DNA from: Paenibacillus guangzhouensis
GTDB lineage: Bacteria > Bacillota > Bacilli > Paenibacillales > Paenibacillaceae
Direction of reading: 5' to 3'
DNA: 64,000 nucleotides
Assembly (NCBI RefSeq): GCF_009363075.1
Contig: NZ_CP045293.1
Span: forward strand, 310,001 to 374,000
The translations under genes were made by a program, and so were the position numbers. Under the pieces are notes generated by a model. It did not search any database, was not told the DNA's origin, and was given only the letters and a program-made list of their open reading frames with translations. Numbering within the stretch: position 1 is the stretch's first letter; each line of letters opens with the position of its first letter. Of the stretch, positions 8,650 through 18,463 are shown piece after piece.

Positions 8650-8673
8650 TGCACGTGAGATTCTCTTTTTTTT
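8626..8673 (+). terminator. Intrinsic terminator overlapping the ypsA stop
   Basis: Perfect 10-base stem (8626-8635 with 8656-8665) followed by eight T. The left arm is inside the coding sequence. Confidence 0.85.
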
Positions 8674-8739
8674 GCAAGGGTAATCGATGTCGGTGCGGGG
8701 AGGCACCGTTAGTCTTCAACTTTTTTCCGGTTTGTGGTA

Positions 8740-8762
8740 GATTCATTTTGTGGAAATGAATC
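8740..8762 (+). promoter_or_regulatory. Inverted repeat upstream of the yesN-like gene
   Basis: GATTCATTT and AAATGAATC are perfectly inverted with a five-base loop, 23 bases before the response-regulator start. It could be an operator or a leader hairpin. Confidence 0.35.
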
Positions 8763-8785
8763 CTGGTGGAAGGCGGTGAGGTACG

Positions 8786-10336
8786 ATGTTAAAAATGCTT
8801 GTCGTCGATGATGATAAGTTCGAACGGGATGGAGTGAAGTTTCTCGTCGATAAATACGGATTGAATTTGGAGATCTTTGAAGCTGACAGCGGGGAAAGCG
8901 CCCTCTTATTTATCGAAGGCCATGAGATTGACATCTTGCTCTCCGACATCAGGATGAATGGGATGGACGGATTACAGCTTGCAGAGAAGGTTCGTGAGCT
9001 TGGTAAACCTATTAAAATGATGTTTATGAGCGCCTATGGTGAGTTCGAATATGCACGAAGGGCAATTGATTTGAAGGCGATTCATTATATTTTAAAGCCA
9101 GTAGAGGTTAGTGAATTTATTAAGAGTATGACCGAGGTCATCCGGCTATGCGAGGAAGCTCAGAAATTGAAGGTTCAGCAGGAAAGGCTGGAAGTGGTTT
9201 ATTTGAACGAAGTCAGATACGAAAAGCAGAAGCAATTGACCGACATCATATTCAACAAGACCGATGTGACGGAGATAGAACTAGATCTGAAGGTGCCTTT
9301 CAGTGGGGATGGTCGTTATCCTTATATGCGGATGCTGATGCTGGATTCTCGTAAGCGCTTTTTTGATCGGCTTGATTTTGACTTCGACAGGCAGCTCGGG
9401 GAATTAATACATCGGAACGTCGATTTTATTCATTTAAATGAATTCCAAGGATTGTTGCTCTTGGCAACCTTACCCGATGAACCGTTGGAAGCTATAACGG
9501 AGCTCGGCCAGCGTTTAATCCAGATATTCAAAGAGTTGTTCGGAAGCGATATCTGTGTTGTCGTCAGCAAGTTGGTGGACGATGCGAATCAGCTCTACCA
9601 AGAATTTCATGAGATGGAAACGATGCTGGAAAATAAATTTTTTTTCGATGAGGGTACGGTATTGCTGGCAAACCGCAAGTCATATGTTGTGAGTGATATG
9701 ACTGCAGTCGTGAATGATGTGCTAAAGGAGTTAATGCAGAATATCAAGCACAACCGATATGATATCGCGCAGCTGCATGTCGAGCAATTATTTGACGTTT
9801 TGCAAAACAGAGAGCATTTTACAGTTACCTATGTCAAATATGTGTGCACCGAAATTGTCAAAACCATATTCAATGCCCCTGAGAAAAGGGATAGCGATAG
9901 ATTCAAGCTGAATTTGGAAGAAATATATAAAACAGTGAAGCTGAGTGATTTACGAGAATTAGTATTGCGCATTTTGAAGGTCAACGAGTCTTACAGCGAA
10001 ACCAATGTCGAAGCGCTGCCCAGAGCGATCGAAGAAGTCGTCCGAATGATCGAGAGCGAATATCAGACAGACTTGTCGCTCGAGTTATTGGCGAAGCGGG
10101 TTTATTTATCGCCTAGTTATTTGAGCCACTTATTCAAGAAGCAGAAAGGAATAAGTATTAATAAGTATATGACCTTGCATCGAATGGAAAAGGCGAAGGA
10201 GCTGCTTATCACAACAAACCGTAAAATTATCGATATCGGACAAGATGTTGGTTATAGTAACTTTCCATACTTCAGCTCGTTATTCAAAAATCATTTCGGG
10301 CGAACGCCTTCTCAATTCAGAGAAGAGACATCATGA
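8786..10336 (+). CDS. Response regulator with AraC-type DNA-binding domain (YesN-like)
   Basis: Residues 1-120 form a receiver domain: acidic pocket VVDDDK, phospho-acceptor Asp54 in LLSDIRMNGMDG, Ser82 and Lys104 in YILKPVE. The middle 300 residues are the variable linker region seen in YesN proteins. The last 100 residues are two AraC helix-turn-helix units (LELLAKRVYLSPSYLSHLFKKQ, split by the second helix GYSNFPYFSSLFK). Its stop overlaps the start of the partner sensor kinase, so the two are translated together. It probably activates the sugar ABC genes starting at 12221. Confidence 0.93.
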   Translation: MLKMLVVDDDKFERDGVKFLVDKYGLNLEIFEADSGESALLFIEGHEIDILLSDIRMNGMDGLQLAEKVRELGKPIKMMFMSAYGEFEYARRAIDLKAIHYILKPVEVSEFIKSMTEVIRLCEEAQKLKVQQERLEVVYLNEVRYEKQKQLTDIIFNKTDVTEIELDLKVPFSGDGRYPYMRMLMLDSRKRFFDRLDFDFDRQLGELIHRNVDFIHLNEFQGLLLLATLPDEPLEAITELGQRLIQIFKELFGSDICVVVSKLVDDANQLYQEFHEMETMLENKFFFDEGTVLLANRKSYVVSDMTAVVNDVLKELMQNIKHNRYDIAQLHVEQLFDVLQNREHFTVTYVKYVCTEIVKTIFNAPEKRDSDRFKLNLEEIYKTVKLSDLRELVLRILKVNESYSETNVEALPRAIEEVVRMIESEYQTDLSLELLAKRVYLSPSYLSHLFKKQKGISINKYMTLHRMEKAKELLITTNRKIIDIGQDVGYSNFPYFSSLFKNHFGRTPSQFREETS

Positions 10337-12036
10337 TGAGACAGCTGGTTTACGGACTGTTTAATCGTTTGAGGTTTAATCAGAAGCTATTTCTGTCCTA
10401 CTTAATCGTTATTATCATCCCAATTATGGTACTTGGGATATATGCGTACAATCAATCCAAGGAAATGCTCAATCTGCAGGGGTTGCAGGGGATCGATAAG
10501 AATGTGAACACGGTTACGGAGAGCATAGACAAATCGATTGAACGCTATAACCATATGGTTCGATCGATTGTATACAATAAGATGTTTCAGAAGATCGTAA
10601 CGAATGATTATATCGATTTAGTCAATCTTTCGCGAGATTTGAAATATTACTTAGATCCATACTTCATCATGTTGATGAACCTTGACAAGGATATTCAGAA
10701 AGTAACCTTTTACACACAAAGCAGAGTACCGGAATTCGGTGATTCCGTCGTTTCGTACAAACGGGTTGCTGAAGAACCTTGGTATCACGAAGCGATGAAG
10801 GGCATCGATCCACTGTGGCAATATGAAGATAACACGCTGTTCGTAACCTATAAATTCCCGAGCATGATCAAGGAATCCAACGCTAATTTCGTCTACATGC
10901 GAATTGATGAGGGCAGCTTCTTTAGGAATATTACCGATCTAGCGCAAGAGTATGGTGTTATCATCTCGGACAGTAATAACCGGATTGTCTACGCGAATCA
11001 AAGTGCTATGTTGACCGCAGTTGATTCCAAGGAAATCATACAACTCCATGAGGGAACGATAAACGTCGGTCAGACCAAAATGATTCTTGTTAAGAAGAAG
11101 ATTCCGCAGGCAAATTGGACGATCTATTGTTTCATTCCTACAGCGCATTTGTCCACGAACGCGGGTTCAATCATTAATGCGACATTCATCGTAATCCTTT
11201 CTTGCATTGTCAGCTTGTTGATCATTATTTCGATCTTTTCCAAGACGTTTATCAAACGAATATTCTCACTCAATGCGATTATGAAGCGGGTTGAATGGGG
11301 TGAATTGGATATACAGGTGCGGAGTGAGTCCAGGGATGAAATCGGAGAACTGACCAATCGGTTTGGTAAGATGCTGGGCAGACTTAATGAGCAGATCGAT
11401 GAATCCTACCGAAGTAAAATTATTCAGAAGGAAGCGGAGCTTAAAGCACTGCAATCGCAGATCAACCCTCATTTCCTATACAATACCCTCTCGTTTATTA
11501 ATTGGAAGGCCATCAAAAACGATGCGCCTGAAATTAGTCACGTGGTGACATCGATGTCGAAATTTTACCGGACAGCACTTAATAAAGGCGACAATATTAT
11601 TACAGTCCGCGATGAATTGGAGAATATCAAATCATATATTGAGATCATTCAGGTGATGGGCGAGTATAGTTTTGATGTCGAGTATACGATCAACGATGAG
11701 GTTTACGATTATTCAACCATTAATCTCATTCTTCAACCGCTTGTAGAAAATGCGATCAAACATGGCATCAAACAAAAGGAGACGGGGAAGGGCCTTCTGC
11801 ATGTTAGAGCCTGGTTAGAAAAAGGGACGGTCAATTTTGCGATCGAAGACAACGGTCCAGGGATGGAACAAGAAACGATCGATATGCTTCTAACGATGCA
11901 ATCAGCCGGCTATGGTCTCAAGAATGTCAACGAGCGGCTGAAGCTGCGATTCGGAGCTAAATACGGCATCTCGGTCCAGAGCCGACTTGGAGTTGGTACC
12001 GTGTTGACCCTCGTTATTCCGCAAAATTTTGAGTAG
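10333..12036 (+). CDS. Sensor histidine kinase, YesM family
   Basis: A 567-residue membrane kinase. Helix at about 20-40, an extracellular Cache-like sensor (about 40-280), a second helix near 290-310 and a HAMP linker (about 310-365). The histidine kinase part is of the LytS/YesM kind: phospho-acceptor in SQINPHFLYNTLSF, N-box LQPLVENAIKHG, and G-box EDNGPGM with a later GYGLKNVNERL. Overlap of four bases with the response regulator shows a two-component operon. The signal is probably an extracellular oligosaccharide delivered with the neighbouring binding protein. Confidence 0.93.
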   Translation: MMRQLVYGLFNRLRFNQKLFLSYLIVIIIPIMVLGIYAYNQSKEMLNLQGLQGIDKNVNTVTESIDKSIERYNHMVRSIVYNKMFQKIVTNDYIDLVNLSRDLKYYLDPYFIMLMNLDKDIQKVTFYTQSRVPEFGDSVVSYKRVAEEPWYHEAMKGIDPLWQYEDNTLFVTYKFPSMIKESNANFVYMRIDEGSFFRNITDLAQEYGVIISDSNNRIVYANQSAMLTAVDSKEIIQLHEGTINVGQTKMILVKKKIPQANWTIYCFIPTAHLSTNAGSIINATFIVILSCIVSLLIIISIFSKTFIKRIFSLNAIMKRVEWGELDIQVRSESRDEIGELTNRFGKMLGRLNEQIDESYRSKIIQKEAELKALQSQINPHFLYNTLSFINWKAIKNDAPEISHVVTSMSKFYRTALNKGDNIITVRDELENIKSYIEIIQVMGEYSFDVEYTINDEVYDYSTINLILQPLVENAIKHGIKQKETGKGLLHVRAWLEKGTVNFAIEDNGPGMEQETIDMLLTMQSAGYGLKNVNERLKLRFGAKYGISVQSRLGVGTVLTLVIPQNFE

Positions 12037-12075
12037 TTGCGCATCATGAATAACATCATTTCGATATTCAATTTC

Positions 12076-12105
12076 ACCCGCCGGTTAGCCGGACGGGTTT
12101 TTTTA
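12076..12105 (+). terminator. Intrinsic terminator of the two-component operon
   Basis: GC-rich stem of nine base pairs with one bulge (12076-12084 with 12089-12098), a four-base loop and seven T after it. Confidence 0.85.
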
Positions 12106-12138
12106 ACTTCGTAAAAAACTGAATCATTTCTAAAATAT

Positions 12139-12168
12139 TTGATAATTAAATAGTAAGTTCTCTATGAT
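12139..12168 (+). promoter_or_regulatory. Sigma-A-type promoter of the LplBCA operon
   Basis: TTGATA at 12139-12144 and TATGAT at 12163-12168 are separated by 18 bases. This would start transcription near 12175, just before a CRE-like site. Confidence 0.6.
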
Positions 12169-12186
12169 ATAGTTTGATTGTCAATA

Positions 12187-12200
12187 AGGAAGCGCTTACA
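12187..12200 (+). promoter_or_regulatory. CRE-like site (catabolite control)
   Basis: AGGAAGCGCTTACA is close to the CcpA consensus TGWAARCGYTWNCW. It lies just downstream of the predicted start point, where CcpA binding would block transcription when glucose is present. Confidence 0.6.
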
Positions 12201-12220
12201 GAAAGGAGGAGAATGGGGCG

Positions 12221-13171
12221 ATGAACAACCAAATGGTGTCAATGAGCTCGAGACGTGCACGTAGCGTAGAAAAGAAAAAGAAGATCAAGCAGTACCGTGT
12301 GTTGTTGATCATGTTAATACCAGCGATGATCTACTACATTATTTTTCATTATCTCCCGATGTATGGCGTGCTGTTGGCATTCAAAGATTTTAAAATTACA
12401 GAGGGCATTTTAGGTAGTCCTTGGGCAGGGCTTCGTCATTTCGAGAAGATTATGAACGACACCTACTTTTTTACGGTATTGAAAAATACGATTATTATCA
12501 GTTTATACAAGCTAGTGTTTGGTTTTCCAGTACCCATCATTTTCGCGTTGTTGCTGAGTGAAATTTCCAATGTGAAATTTAAGAAGATGGTACAGACGGT
12601 ATCGTATTTACCGCATTTTATATCGTGGGTTGTCCTGGCGGGGATTTTCTTTACCTTATTTTCACTAGATGGTCCGATCAACGGCATTGTCAAAATGTTT
12701 GGCGGCGATCCGATGTTATTCTTGGCGGACGATCGATACTTCCGAACCATCCTGGTGGTGACGAGTATTTTCCAAGGCTTTGGTTGGGGTTCGATTATCT
12801 ACTTCGCAGCCATTTCGAGCATTGATCCACAGTTGTACGAAGCGGCAGTACTTGACGGAGCAAGCCGGTTCAAACGGATGGTCTATATATCGATCCCGAT
12901 GCTTGCCCCCGTTATCGCGATTATGTTGATTTTATCCATGTCCGGTATACTGGATGCGGGATTCGATCAAATCTTCAATATGTATAATGTCAAAGTCTAT
13001 AATGTCTCGGATATTATCGATACCTATGTGTACCGTAAAGGCTTAATTGAGATGAACTATAGTTATGCGACGGCCGTTGGGTTGTTCAAATCCGTGGTAG
13101 CATTGATCCTGATCGTGATTGTGAATCAGACGGTCAAATGGATTGGCGGCAAGGAGCATGCCATATGGTAG
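12221..13171 (+). CDS. Sugar ABC transporter permease, LplB type (CUT1)
   Basis: A 316-residue inner-membrane permease with about six helices. A basic N-terminal tail (RRARSVEKKKKIKQYR) precedes the first helix, and HYLPMYGVLLAFKDFK is the block typical of LplB-like permeases. The ATPase contact loop is YEAAVLDGASRFKRMVYISIP. GAAAGGAGGAG precedes the ATG. It is followed by the second permease and the binding protein; no ATPase gene is present, so a shared MsmX-like ATPase encoded elsewhere is expected. Confidence 0.93.
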   Translation: MNNQMVSMSSRRARSVEKKKKIKQYRVLLIMLIPAMIYYIIFHYLPMYGVLLAFKDFKITEGILGSPWAGLRHFEKIMNDTYFFTVLKNTIIISLYKLVFGFPVPIIFALLLSEISNVKFKKMVQTVSYLPHFISWVVLAGIFFTLFSLDGPINGIVKMFGGDPMLFLADDRYFRTILVVTSIFQGFGWGSIIYFAAISSIDPQLYEAAVLDGASRFKRMVYISIPMLAPVIAIMLILSMSGILDAGFDQIFNMYNVKVYNVSDIIDTYVYRKGLIEMNYSYATAVGLFKSVVALILIVIVNQTVKWIGGKEHAIW

Positions 13172-13201
13172 CTTGGCCTGGTTGGACGAAGGAGTGAGAA
13201 G

Positions 13202-14098
13202 ATGATTAACGTAAAAAAATCAACGGGTGACAAAATTATCGATGGCTTTCTATATCTCATTCTGCTAGGTATTGTCGTGATCACGTTGTACCCCTTCTGG
13301 ACGCAGGTCATTATTTCATTAGACGGTGGAGGAGCTGACAGTGCTGCCTATTCATCAGGGATCATATTGCTCCCGACGCAGTTCTCGTTCGAGAGCTATA
13401 AGTTGGCTTTCAAGTTCGATGCGCTCTGGCTCGGATATTGGAATACGATTCTGCGGACAATGCTCGGTGTTATCCTGTCTATATTTTTCACATCGATTAC
13501 GGCTTACCCGTTAGCTAAAAGAGATTTGCCCTTCAATCGAACGTTTACAAGCTTCGTTTTGTTCACGATGTTATTTGCCGGGGGCACGATTCCTTCCTAC
13601 TTGCTAATCAAAGAACTGCAATTGCTGAATACGATTTGGTCGCTTGTTATTCCAGGGATGATTAGTGCGTTTAACGTGTTGATTATGCGCAACTTCTTCC
13701 GGTCGATTCCTGAAGAACTGGAAGACTCGGCTCGGGTGGATGGGGCAGGTTATGTGCGAATATTTACGCAGATCGTCATCCCGATCTCGAAGCCGGTGCT
13801 TGCGACGATTGCCTTATGGGTAGGCGTAGGTCACTGGAATGCATGGTTTGACAGCTTGATCTACATTTCAGATCCGAATAAACAAGTGCTGCAAATTGTA
13901 TTGCGGAAAATTATTATTCAGAACAGCATGGCGGACATCAACAGCGTCATTCAAAATATCGGAAAAACAACGGAGTTTTCAGGAAGACAGCTGCAGGCTA
14001 CAGTGGTCATGTTCTCGATTATACCGATGCTCATCGTCTATCCGTTCATTCAGAAGTATTTTGTCAAAGGCGTTATGGTGGGTGCAGTAAAAGGGTAA
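13202..14098 (+). CDS. Sugar ABC transporter permease, LplC type (CUT1)
   Basis: A 298-residue permease and partner of the gene before it. KIIDGFLYLILLGIVVITLYPF is the typical first helix of the LplC/YtcP group. The EAA loop reads LEDSARVDGAGYVRIFTQIVIP. The end FVKGVMVGAVKG is the family's conserved C-terminus. Ribosome site GAAGGAG; 30 bases separate it from the LplB-type gene. Confidence 0.93.
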   Translation: MINVKKSTGDKIIDGFLYLILLGIVVITLYPFWTQVIISLDGGGADSAAYSSGIILLPTQFSFESYKLAFKFDALWLGYWNTILRTMLGVILSIFFTSITAYPLAKRDLPFNRTFTSFVLFTMLFAGGTIPSYLLIKELQLLNTIWSLVIPGMISAFNVLIMRNFFRSIPEELEDSARVDGAGYVRIFTQIVIPISKPVLATIALWVGVGHWNAWFDSLIYISDPNKQVLQIVLRKIIIQNSMADINSVIQNIGKTTEFSGRQLQATVVMFSIIPMLIVYPFIQKYFVKGVMVGAVKG

Positions 14099-14136
14099 AC
14101 CCCTATTTTCATTTCAAATTAGAGAGGGATGGTCGA

Positions 14137-15723
14137 ATGTTGAAAAAGCGCGTAATGTCTGGTTTGTTATCGGCAGTCATGTTGACGTCAGTCTTGGCGG
14201 GATGTGCATCATCCGAGAATGAGAAGAAACAATCGGAAGGGAACGGAGACGCACCACAATCCAAAATGAAATTGACGTTCTGGAATTTGGATGAAAATCA
14301 AACGGATCATTCGGTCGGTCTAGATGCCATAAAAAAGAAGTTCAATGTTGATCTGGATTTTACCGCAACCTCTAGGGAAGCTATGAAAGAGAAGTTGAAC
14401 CTTCTCATTTCCTCGGGTGAGATTCCGGATTGGTGGAAAGAGCCGTCGTTCACCGAATATGATAAATTCCTCGAACAAGGCGTTGCAGCAGAAATTCCGC
14501 AAGCGTTAATTGAACAGAATATGCCGAAATATATGGCATGGCTCAAACGCTTTCTTGGCGATGACCCCTTTAAGTATATAAGAAGAGATGGAAAAATTTA
14601 CGGATTACCTGTGATCTGGGATATAGGGATCGATGGGATTCAGCTCGCGTTCCGGGAAGATTGGTTGAAAAAAGTAGGGATTACGAAAACGCCGGAAACG
14701 CTAGAAGAGATGGAAGCTGCTCTGACGAAATTCCGAAACGATGATCCTGACGGGAATGGCCAGAAAGATACGTATGGCATGACTGCAGCGGGCGAAAATA
14801 TCGAAAGCTTGTTCAGCTCTGTCTTTGGTGCATTCGACGCCTATCCGAATATATTCCGCGAGAAAGATGGTAAAGTCGTTCGTGGGGAAATTGAACCAGG
14901 CGCGAAGCAAGCGCTTGAGGTTTTAAACCGTTGGTATAAAAACGAATTGATTGACCCTGAGTTTGTCGTCAATAAGGGCTCGAACGTGGAAGATAAAGTC
15001 CTTACAGATAAAATCGGAGCTGTTGAGTTTTACTGGTGGTCATTTTTACCGGGGAATGCATTCCTAGGTGGAGAACAGTGGTACGACAAGTTGGCGAAGA
15101 AGCATCCAGGCTTTAACTTTGCAACCGTAGGCGGCATAAAGGGGCCGGATGGCAAATACGGCATATCGCAATACAACCCAGCCTATGCTTCTGGCGTCAT
15201 GTTCGGCAAGCAGCTGGAAAATGATCATGACAAAATGATCAAATACATGCAAATCTTCGAAGCGACGCAATTCGATCCGGAAATCTATGAAAAAATGAAC
15301 TTTGGAGAGAAAGGCGTTCACTGGAATAAGAGCGAGAAAGGAACGATTGAATTCATCCCGCCGTATACCGACGAGAAGGAACGCAAAAAAATTGGGATTG
15401 GAAGTTTCTCGATGGCTGGATCGTTCAATGATTACGATTTCCAAACAGCTTATACATCCGATGAAAACATGCGTCAATTAGCGAAAGATACCCGTGCTAA
15501 GGGGACGAGAAATATTGATATTTTAGCACCATTCAACAAGCCAATCTACAATGAAACACAAGATAAGTTGAATCAGTATACGCTGCAGACGTTTATCGAT
15601 TTTATTACGGGTCGCAAGCCTCTGAGCGAATTTGATAGTTTTGTAGATGAATGGAGAAAAATGGGTGGAGATAAAGTGATAGACGAAGCACAAAAAGTTT
15701 ATGATGAAAATTTGAAAAAGTAA
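14137..15723 (+). CDS. Extracellular sugar-binding lipoprotein, LplA type
   Basis: A 528-residue family 1 solute-binding protein. The signal peptide ends in the lipobox LAGC (Cys23). LKLTFWN-like start KMKLTFWNLDEN, PDWWKEPSFTEYDKF and DDPDGNGQKDTYGMT, a calcium-loop-like segment, fit the large CUT1 binding proteins of Paenibacillus. The sequence ends in DEWRKMGGDKVIDEAQKVYDENLKK, the usual helix. It would deliver an oligosaccharide to the two permeases just upstream. A C-terminal fragment of a related protein lies at about 20985-21445. Confidence 0.93.
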   Translation: MLKKRVMSGLLSAVMLTSVLAGCASSENEKKQSEGNGDAPQSKMKLTFWNLDENQTDHSVGLDAIKKKFNVDLDFTATSREAMKEKLNLLISSGEIPDWWKEPSFTEYDKFLEQGVAAEIPQALIEQNMPKYMAWLKRFLGDDPFKYIRRDGKIYGLPVIWDIGIDGIQLAFREDWLKKVGITKTPETLEEMEAALTKFRNDDPDGNGQKDTYGMTAAGENIESLFSSVFGAFDAYPNIFREKDGKVVRGEIEPGAKQALEVLNRWYKNELIDPEFVVNKGSNVEDKVLTDKIGAVEFYWWSFLPGNAFLGGEQWYDKLAKKHPGFNFATVGGIKGPDGKYGISQYNPAYASGVMFGKQLENDHDKMIKYMQIFEATQFDPEIYEKMNFGEKGVHWNKSEKGTIEFIPPYTDEKERKKIGIGSFSMAGSFNDYDFQTAYTSDENMRQLAKDTRAKGTRNIDILAPFNKPIYNETQDKLNQYTLQTFIDFITGRKPLSEFDSFVDEWRKMGGDKVIDEAQKVYDENLKK

Positions 15724-15763
15724 TCATAGGTATGGATCGCAGGGATTGGGGGATGGAACAGCT

Positions 15764-18202
15764 ATGTACATGATTCAAGCTGGAGCTTTGACGATACACT
15801 TGAACGAAAAAGGTCAAATCATCGATTTGAATGATAGCAGCAATCATCATTATGCATCGTCAACATATACGAGCGCACTTATTCACACGGTTCATGAAGG
15901 GCGAGTGGAAGCACCTGCGAAAGTATCGTATCATCCGACAGAGTGTCTATTCACTTTCGAATTTACTGAAAGCGGTACGATTGTCGATGTGCTCGTGGAG
16001 GAAAGGTCACAGTATGCGACCTTTGAGATCCAAAGGATTACAGGTGATCAAGTGGACGCGATCCTGTGGGGGCCTTACCTGACGACAGTTACGGATTCGA
16101 TCGGCGAATCGGTTGGCGTCGTGCATAACGGACAGTTCGCGATTGGTCTTCAGGCTTTGAACATTAAGACGATTGGCGGCTGGCCGATCGAGCTTGATCG
16201 ATTGGAGGGTGTGCAGCAGAGTTATTCGGATAACCGGAACAATAAACCTGATCCTGACAACCATCAAGTATCGGACAATAAGTTCGAATATCATGTCTGC
16301 GCAGCGTGGCCGACGAGTGATGGAAGCATGCTGCAAGGCTATGCTCGAAATCGGTCGACAAGCGCACGTCGTCCCGCATGGAACTTACCGCTTGTGGATG
16401 TCGCATCCATACGCGGGGAAGATGCTGCAATCGTTGGATCACGCATTGCCTTATTCGGCTGCGAAGTTCAGCAAGTACTTGAGACAATCGAAGCAATTGA
16501 GCTTGGGGAAGGGTTGCCTCACCCGATGATCGAAGGAAAATGGGGCAAAGTATCCCCTGCAGCGAATCAATCCTATTTGATTACGGATTTCTCCGAAACT
16601 ACGATCGTCGAAGCAGTACGTTATACCAAAATGGCCGGTCTAAAATATGTGTATCATCCCGATCCATTCAGCACGTGGGGACATTTCACACTAAAACCGA
16701 AGAGCTTCCCGAATGGAGACGAAGGATTAAAGTCAGCTGTCGCCTTGGCGGAAAGCGAGGGCGTTCATGTCGGCATTCATACCCTGACGAACTTTACGAC
16801 TCGAAATGATGCGTATGTAACGCCAACGCCGGACGAAAGATTGCAATTGGCGGGCACGTCGCGGTTAGTTGCAACCGTGGAATTAGATGCAGATTGGATT
16901 GAGGTCGACGACCCGGCACCGTTTCAGGCGAAATTGTTCCGACAGACGGCACAACTCGGAAGTGAGCACATTGAATATCACGCTGTGACAGACAGTGCGC
17001 CTTGGAGACTGACTGGCGTTAAGCGGGGTGCCAATGGCACAACTGTTGCAGTGCATGAAGCAGGTACTACAATAGGTCGGCTGTGGGATCATCCGTACGA
17101 TGTATTCTTCCCGAACATCGAACTGCAAGACGAATATTGCACACGGATCAGCGAGCTGTTCACGAAAACAGGGTTGAAGCAAATATCTTTCGATGGTCTG
17201 GAAGGCTGCTATGCAACAGGACATGATGATTACGGCGTGAATCGATTTGTGAAAATGTGTTATGACGGCTGGGGCGAGGAAGTCATTAATGATGCGAGCA
17301 TTGTCGTTCCGAACTATTTGTGGCATGTATTCACAAGATTTAATTGGGGCGAGCCTTGGGGGGCTGCAACACGGGAGGGGCAGCTCGAATGGCGGCTTAC
17401 GAACCAACGATATTTCGCGAGGAACTTCATTCCGTCGATGCTGGGCTGGTTCCTTGTTCGCTCGGCCTCGGATCAGTTCGAAGCGACAGCGCTCGACGAA
17501 ATCGAATGGGTATTATCCAAGGCAGCAGGATTTAAGGCAGGCTTTGCAATCGTAGCCGATATGGCTGTGTTACAGCGTAACGGCAACATTTCATCGTTAT
17601 TTGCGGCGGTGCGCGAGTGGGAGAGAGCGAGACAAGTGGGCGCGTTCACAGCAGAACAGCGGGAACGGCTGAAGAATCCGAAAGGCGATTGGCATTTGGA
17701 AGCTGTCGGTGAGGACGATTGGAGATTATATCCGGTTCATCTTTCGAAGCCACTCGTATGTAATCCGGCGGAACTGCAACCCGGTCAACCAGGGGGGGCG
17801 GACTGGTCATATTTTAACCGACATGCGGCTCAATCCCTAAAGTTCACGCTTCGTGTCATTCCATCGTATGGGAACGATGAAGCTTCTATTATTCGACCTA
17901 CGTTCTATACGAACGGCGAATATATGACATTCGATACGGAAGTCTTCGCGAACCAATATCTTGTATGCGATAGCAGCAACAGCGGCAAAGTTTACGATCA
18001 GAACTGGAATCTACTGAAAACTGTAGCGGCTTCTGCCGATGCCCCAATCTTGCGGACGGGTGGGCAACAGCTATCTTTCAGCTGCAAGTTCGAAGGCGAT
18101 CCGAAGCCTTTGGTCAGCGTCAAAGTGACGACTTGGGGCGAATGCGAAGAAGTAATCGTTGGAAGGCGACAAATGCATTGTCCGAATGAAGTTTCCCAAT
18201 AA
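15764..18202 (+). CDS. Glycosidase-like protein of unassigned family, C-terminus disrupted
   Basis: About 812 residues in the open part, no signal peptide, so cytoplasmic. The N-terminal 240 residues look like a beta-sandwich substrate-binding region. From about 255 a TIM-barrel-like region follows, with KYVYHPDPFSTWGHF, a segment with FPNGDEGLKSAVALAESEGVHVGIHT that recalls the barrel strands of clan GH-D enzymes, and ISFDGLEGC, where the Asp is a candidate nucleophile. An inserted domain separates two barrel strands. I cannot place it in a known GH family. ATG 15764 is chosen by GGGGGATGG upstream. Coding signal continues past the stop in two frames (see 18203-18457), so the intact protein was probably near 895 residues. 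Confidence 0.7.
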   Translation: MYMIQAGALTIHLNEKGQIIDLNDSSNHHYASSTYTSALIHTVHEGRVEAPAKVSYHPTECLFTFEFTESGTIVDVLVEERSQYATFEIQRITGDQVDAILWGPYLTTVTDSIGESVGVVHNGQFAIGLQALNIKTIGGWPIELDRLEGVQQSYSDNRNNKPDPDNHQVSDNKFEYHVCAAWPTSDGSMLQGYARNRSTSARRPAWNLPLVDVASIRGEDAAIVGSRIALFGCEVQQVLETIEAIELGEGLPHPMIEGKWGKVSPAANQSYLITDFSETTIVEAVRYTKMAGLKYVYHPDPFSTWGHFTLKPKSFPNGDEGLKSAVALAESEGVHVGIHTLTNFTTRNDAYVTPTPDERLQLAGTSRLVATVELDADWIEVDDPAPFQAKLFRQTAQLGSEHIEYHAVTDSAPWRLTGVKRGANGTTVAVHEAGTTIGRLWDHPYDVFFPNIELQDEYCTRISELFTKTGLKQISFDGLEGCYATGHDDYGVNRFVKMCYDGWGEEVINDASIVVPNYLWHVFTRFNWGEPWGAATREGQLEWRLTNQRYFARNFIPSMLGWFLVRSASDQFEATALDEIEWVLSKAAGFKAGFAIVADMAVLQRNGNISSLFAAVREWERARQVGAFTAEQRERLKNPKGDWHLEAVGEDDWRLYPVHLSKPLVCNPAELQPGQPGGADWSYFNRHAAQSLKFTLRVIPSYGNDEASIIRPTFYTNGEYMTFDTEVFANQYLVCDSSNSGKVYDQNWNLLKTVAASADAPILRTGGQQLSFSCKFEGDPKPLVSVKVTTWGECEEVIVGRRQMHCPNEVSQ

Positions 18203-18457
18203 AAAAGAAGATTTGATAAACCGGGTCCCTATCGCCTGGATACTTAAAAAAGTGTCCAGGTGTGGGGGCCTTTCATTAGCGACAATTCGAGGATTGATCC
18301 CACAAATATCATGTTGCACCAAGGAAAACATCAGGCCTGCGTAGAATTCAGTACGCAACAGATGAGGGATGCTTACTTGGCGATTAGGATGCAAGACAAT
18401 GATCAAGGTGCGATCCTTGATCAACTGACGATTGACATTACTCAGGAGAAGGGATGA
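18203..18457 (+). pseudogene. Frameshifted C-terminal domain of the preceding glycosidase-like gene
   Basis: In the reading frame of the upstream gene there are stops at 18200-18202 and near 18254, and then an open run ending TIDITQEKG at 18457 with beta-strand-like text WGPFISDNSRIDPTNIML. Between about 18157 and 18250 a different frame carries GDKCIVRMKFPNKKEDL, which would join both flanks smoothly. Two compensating shifts, the second at the A-run near 18245-18250, would restore one continuous protein. The next gene's ribosome site (AGGAGAAGGG) lies at its end. Confidence 0.55.
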
Positions 18458-18463
18458 ATCACG

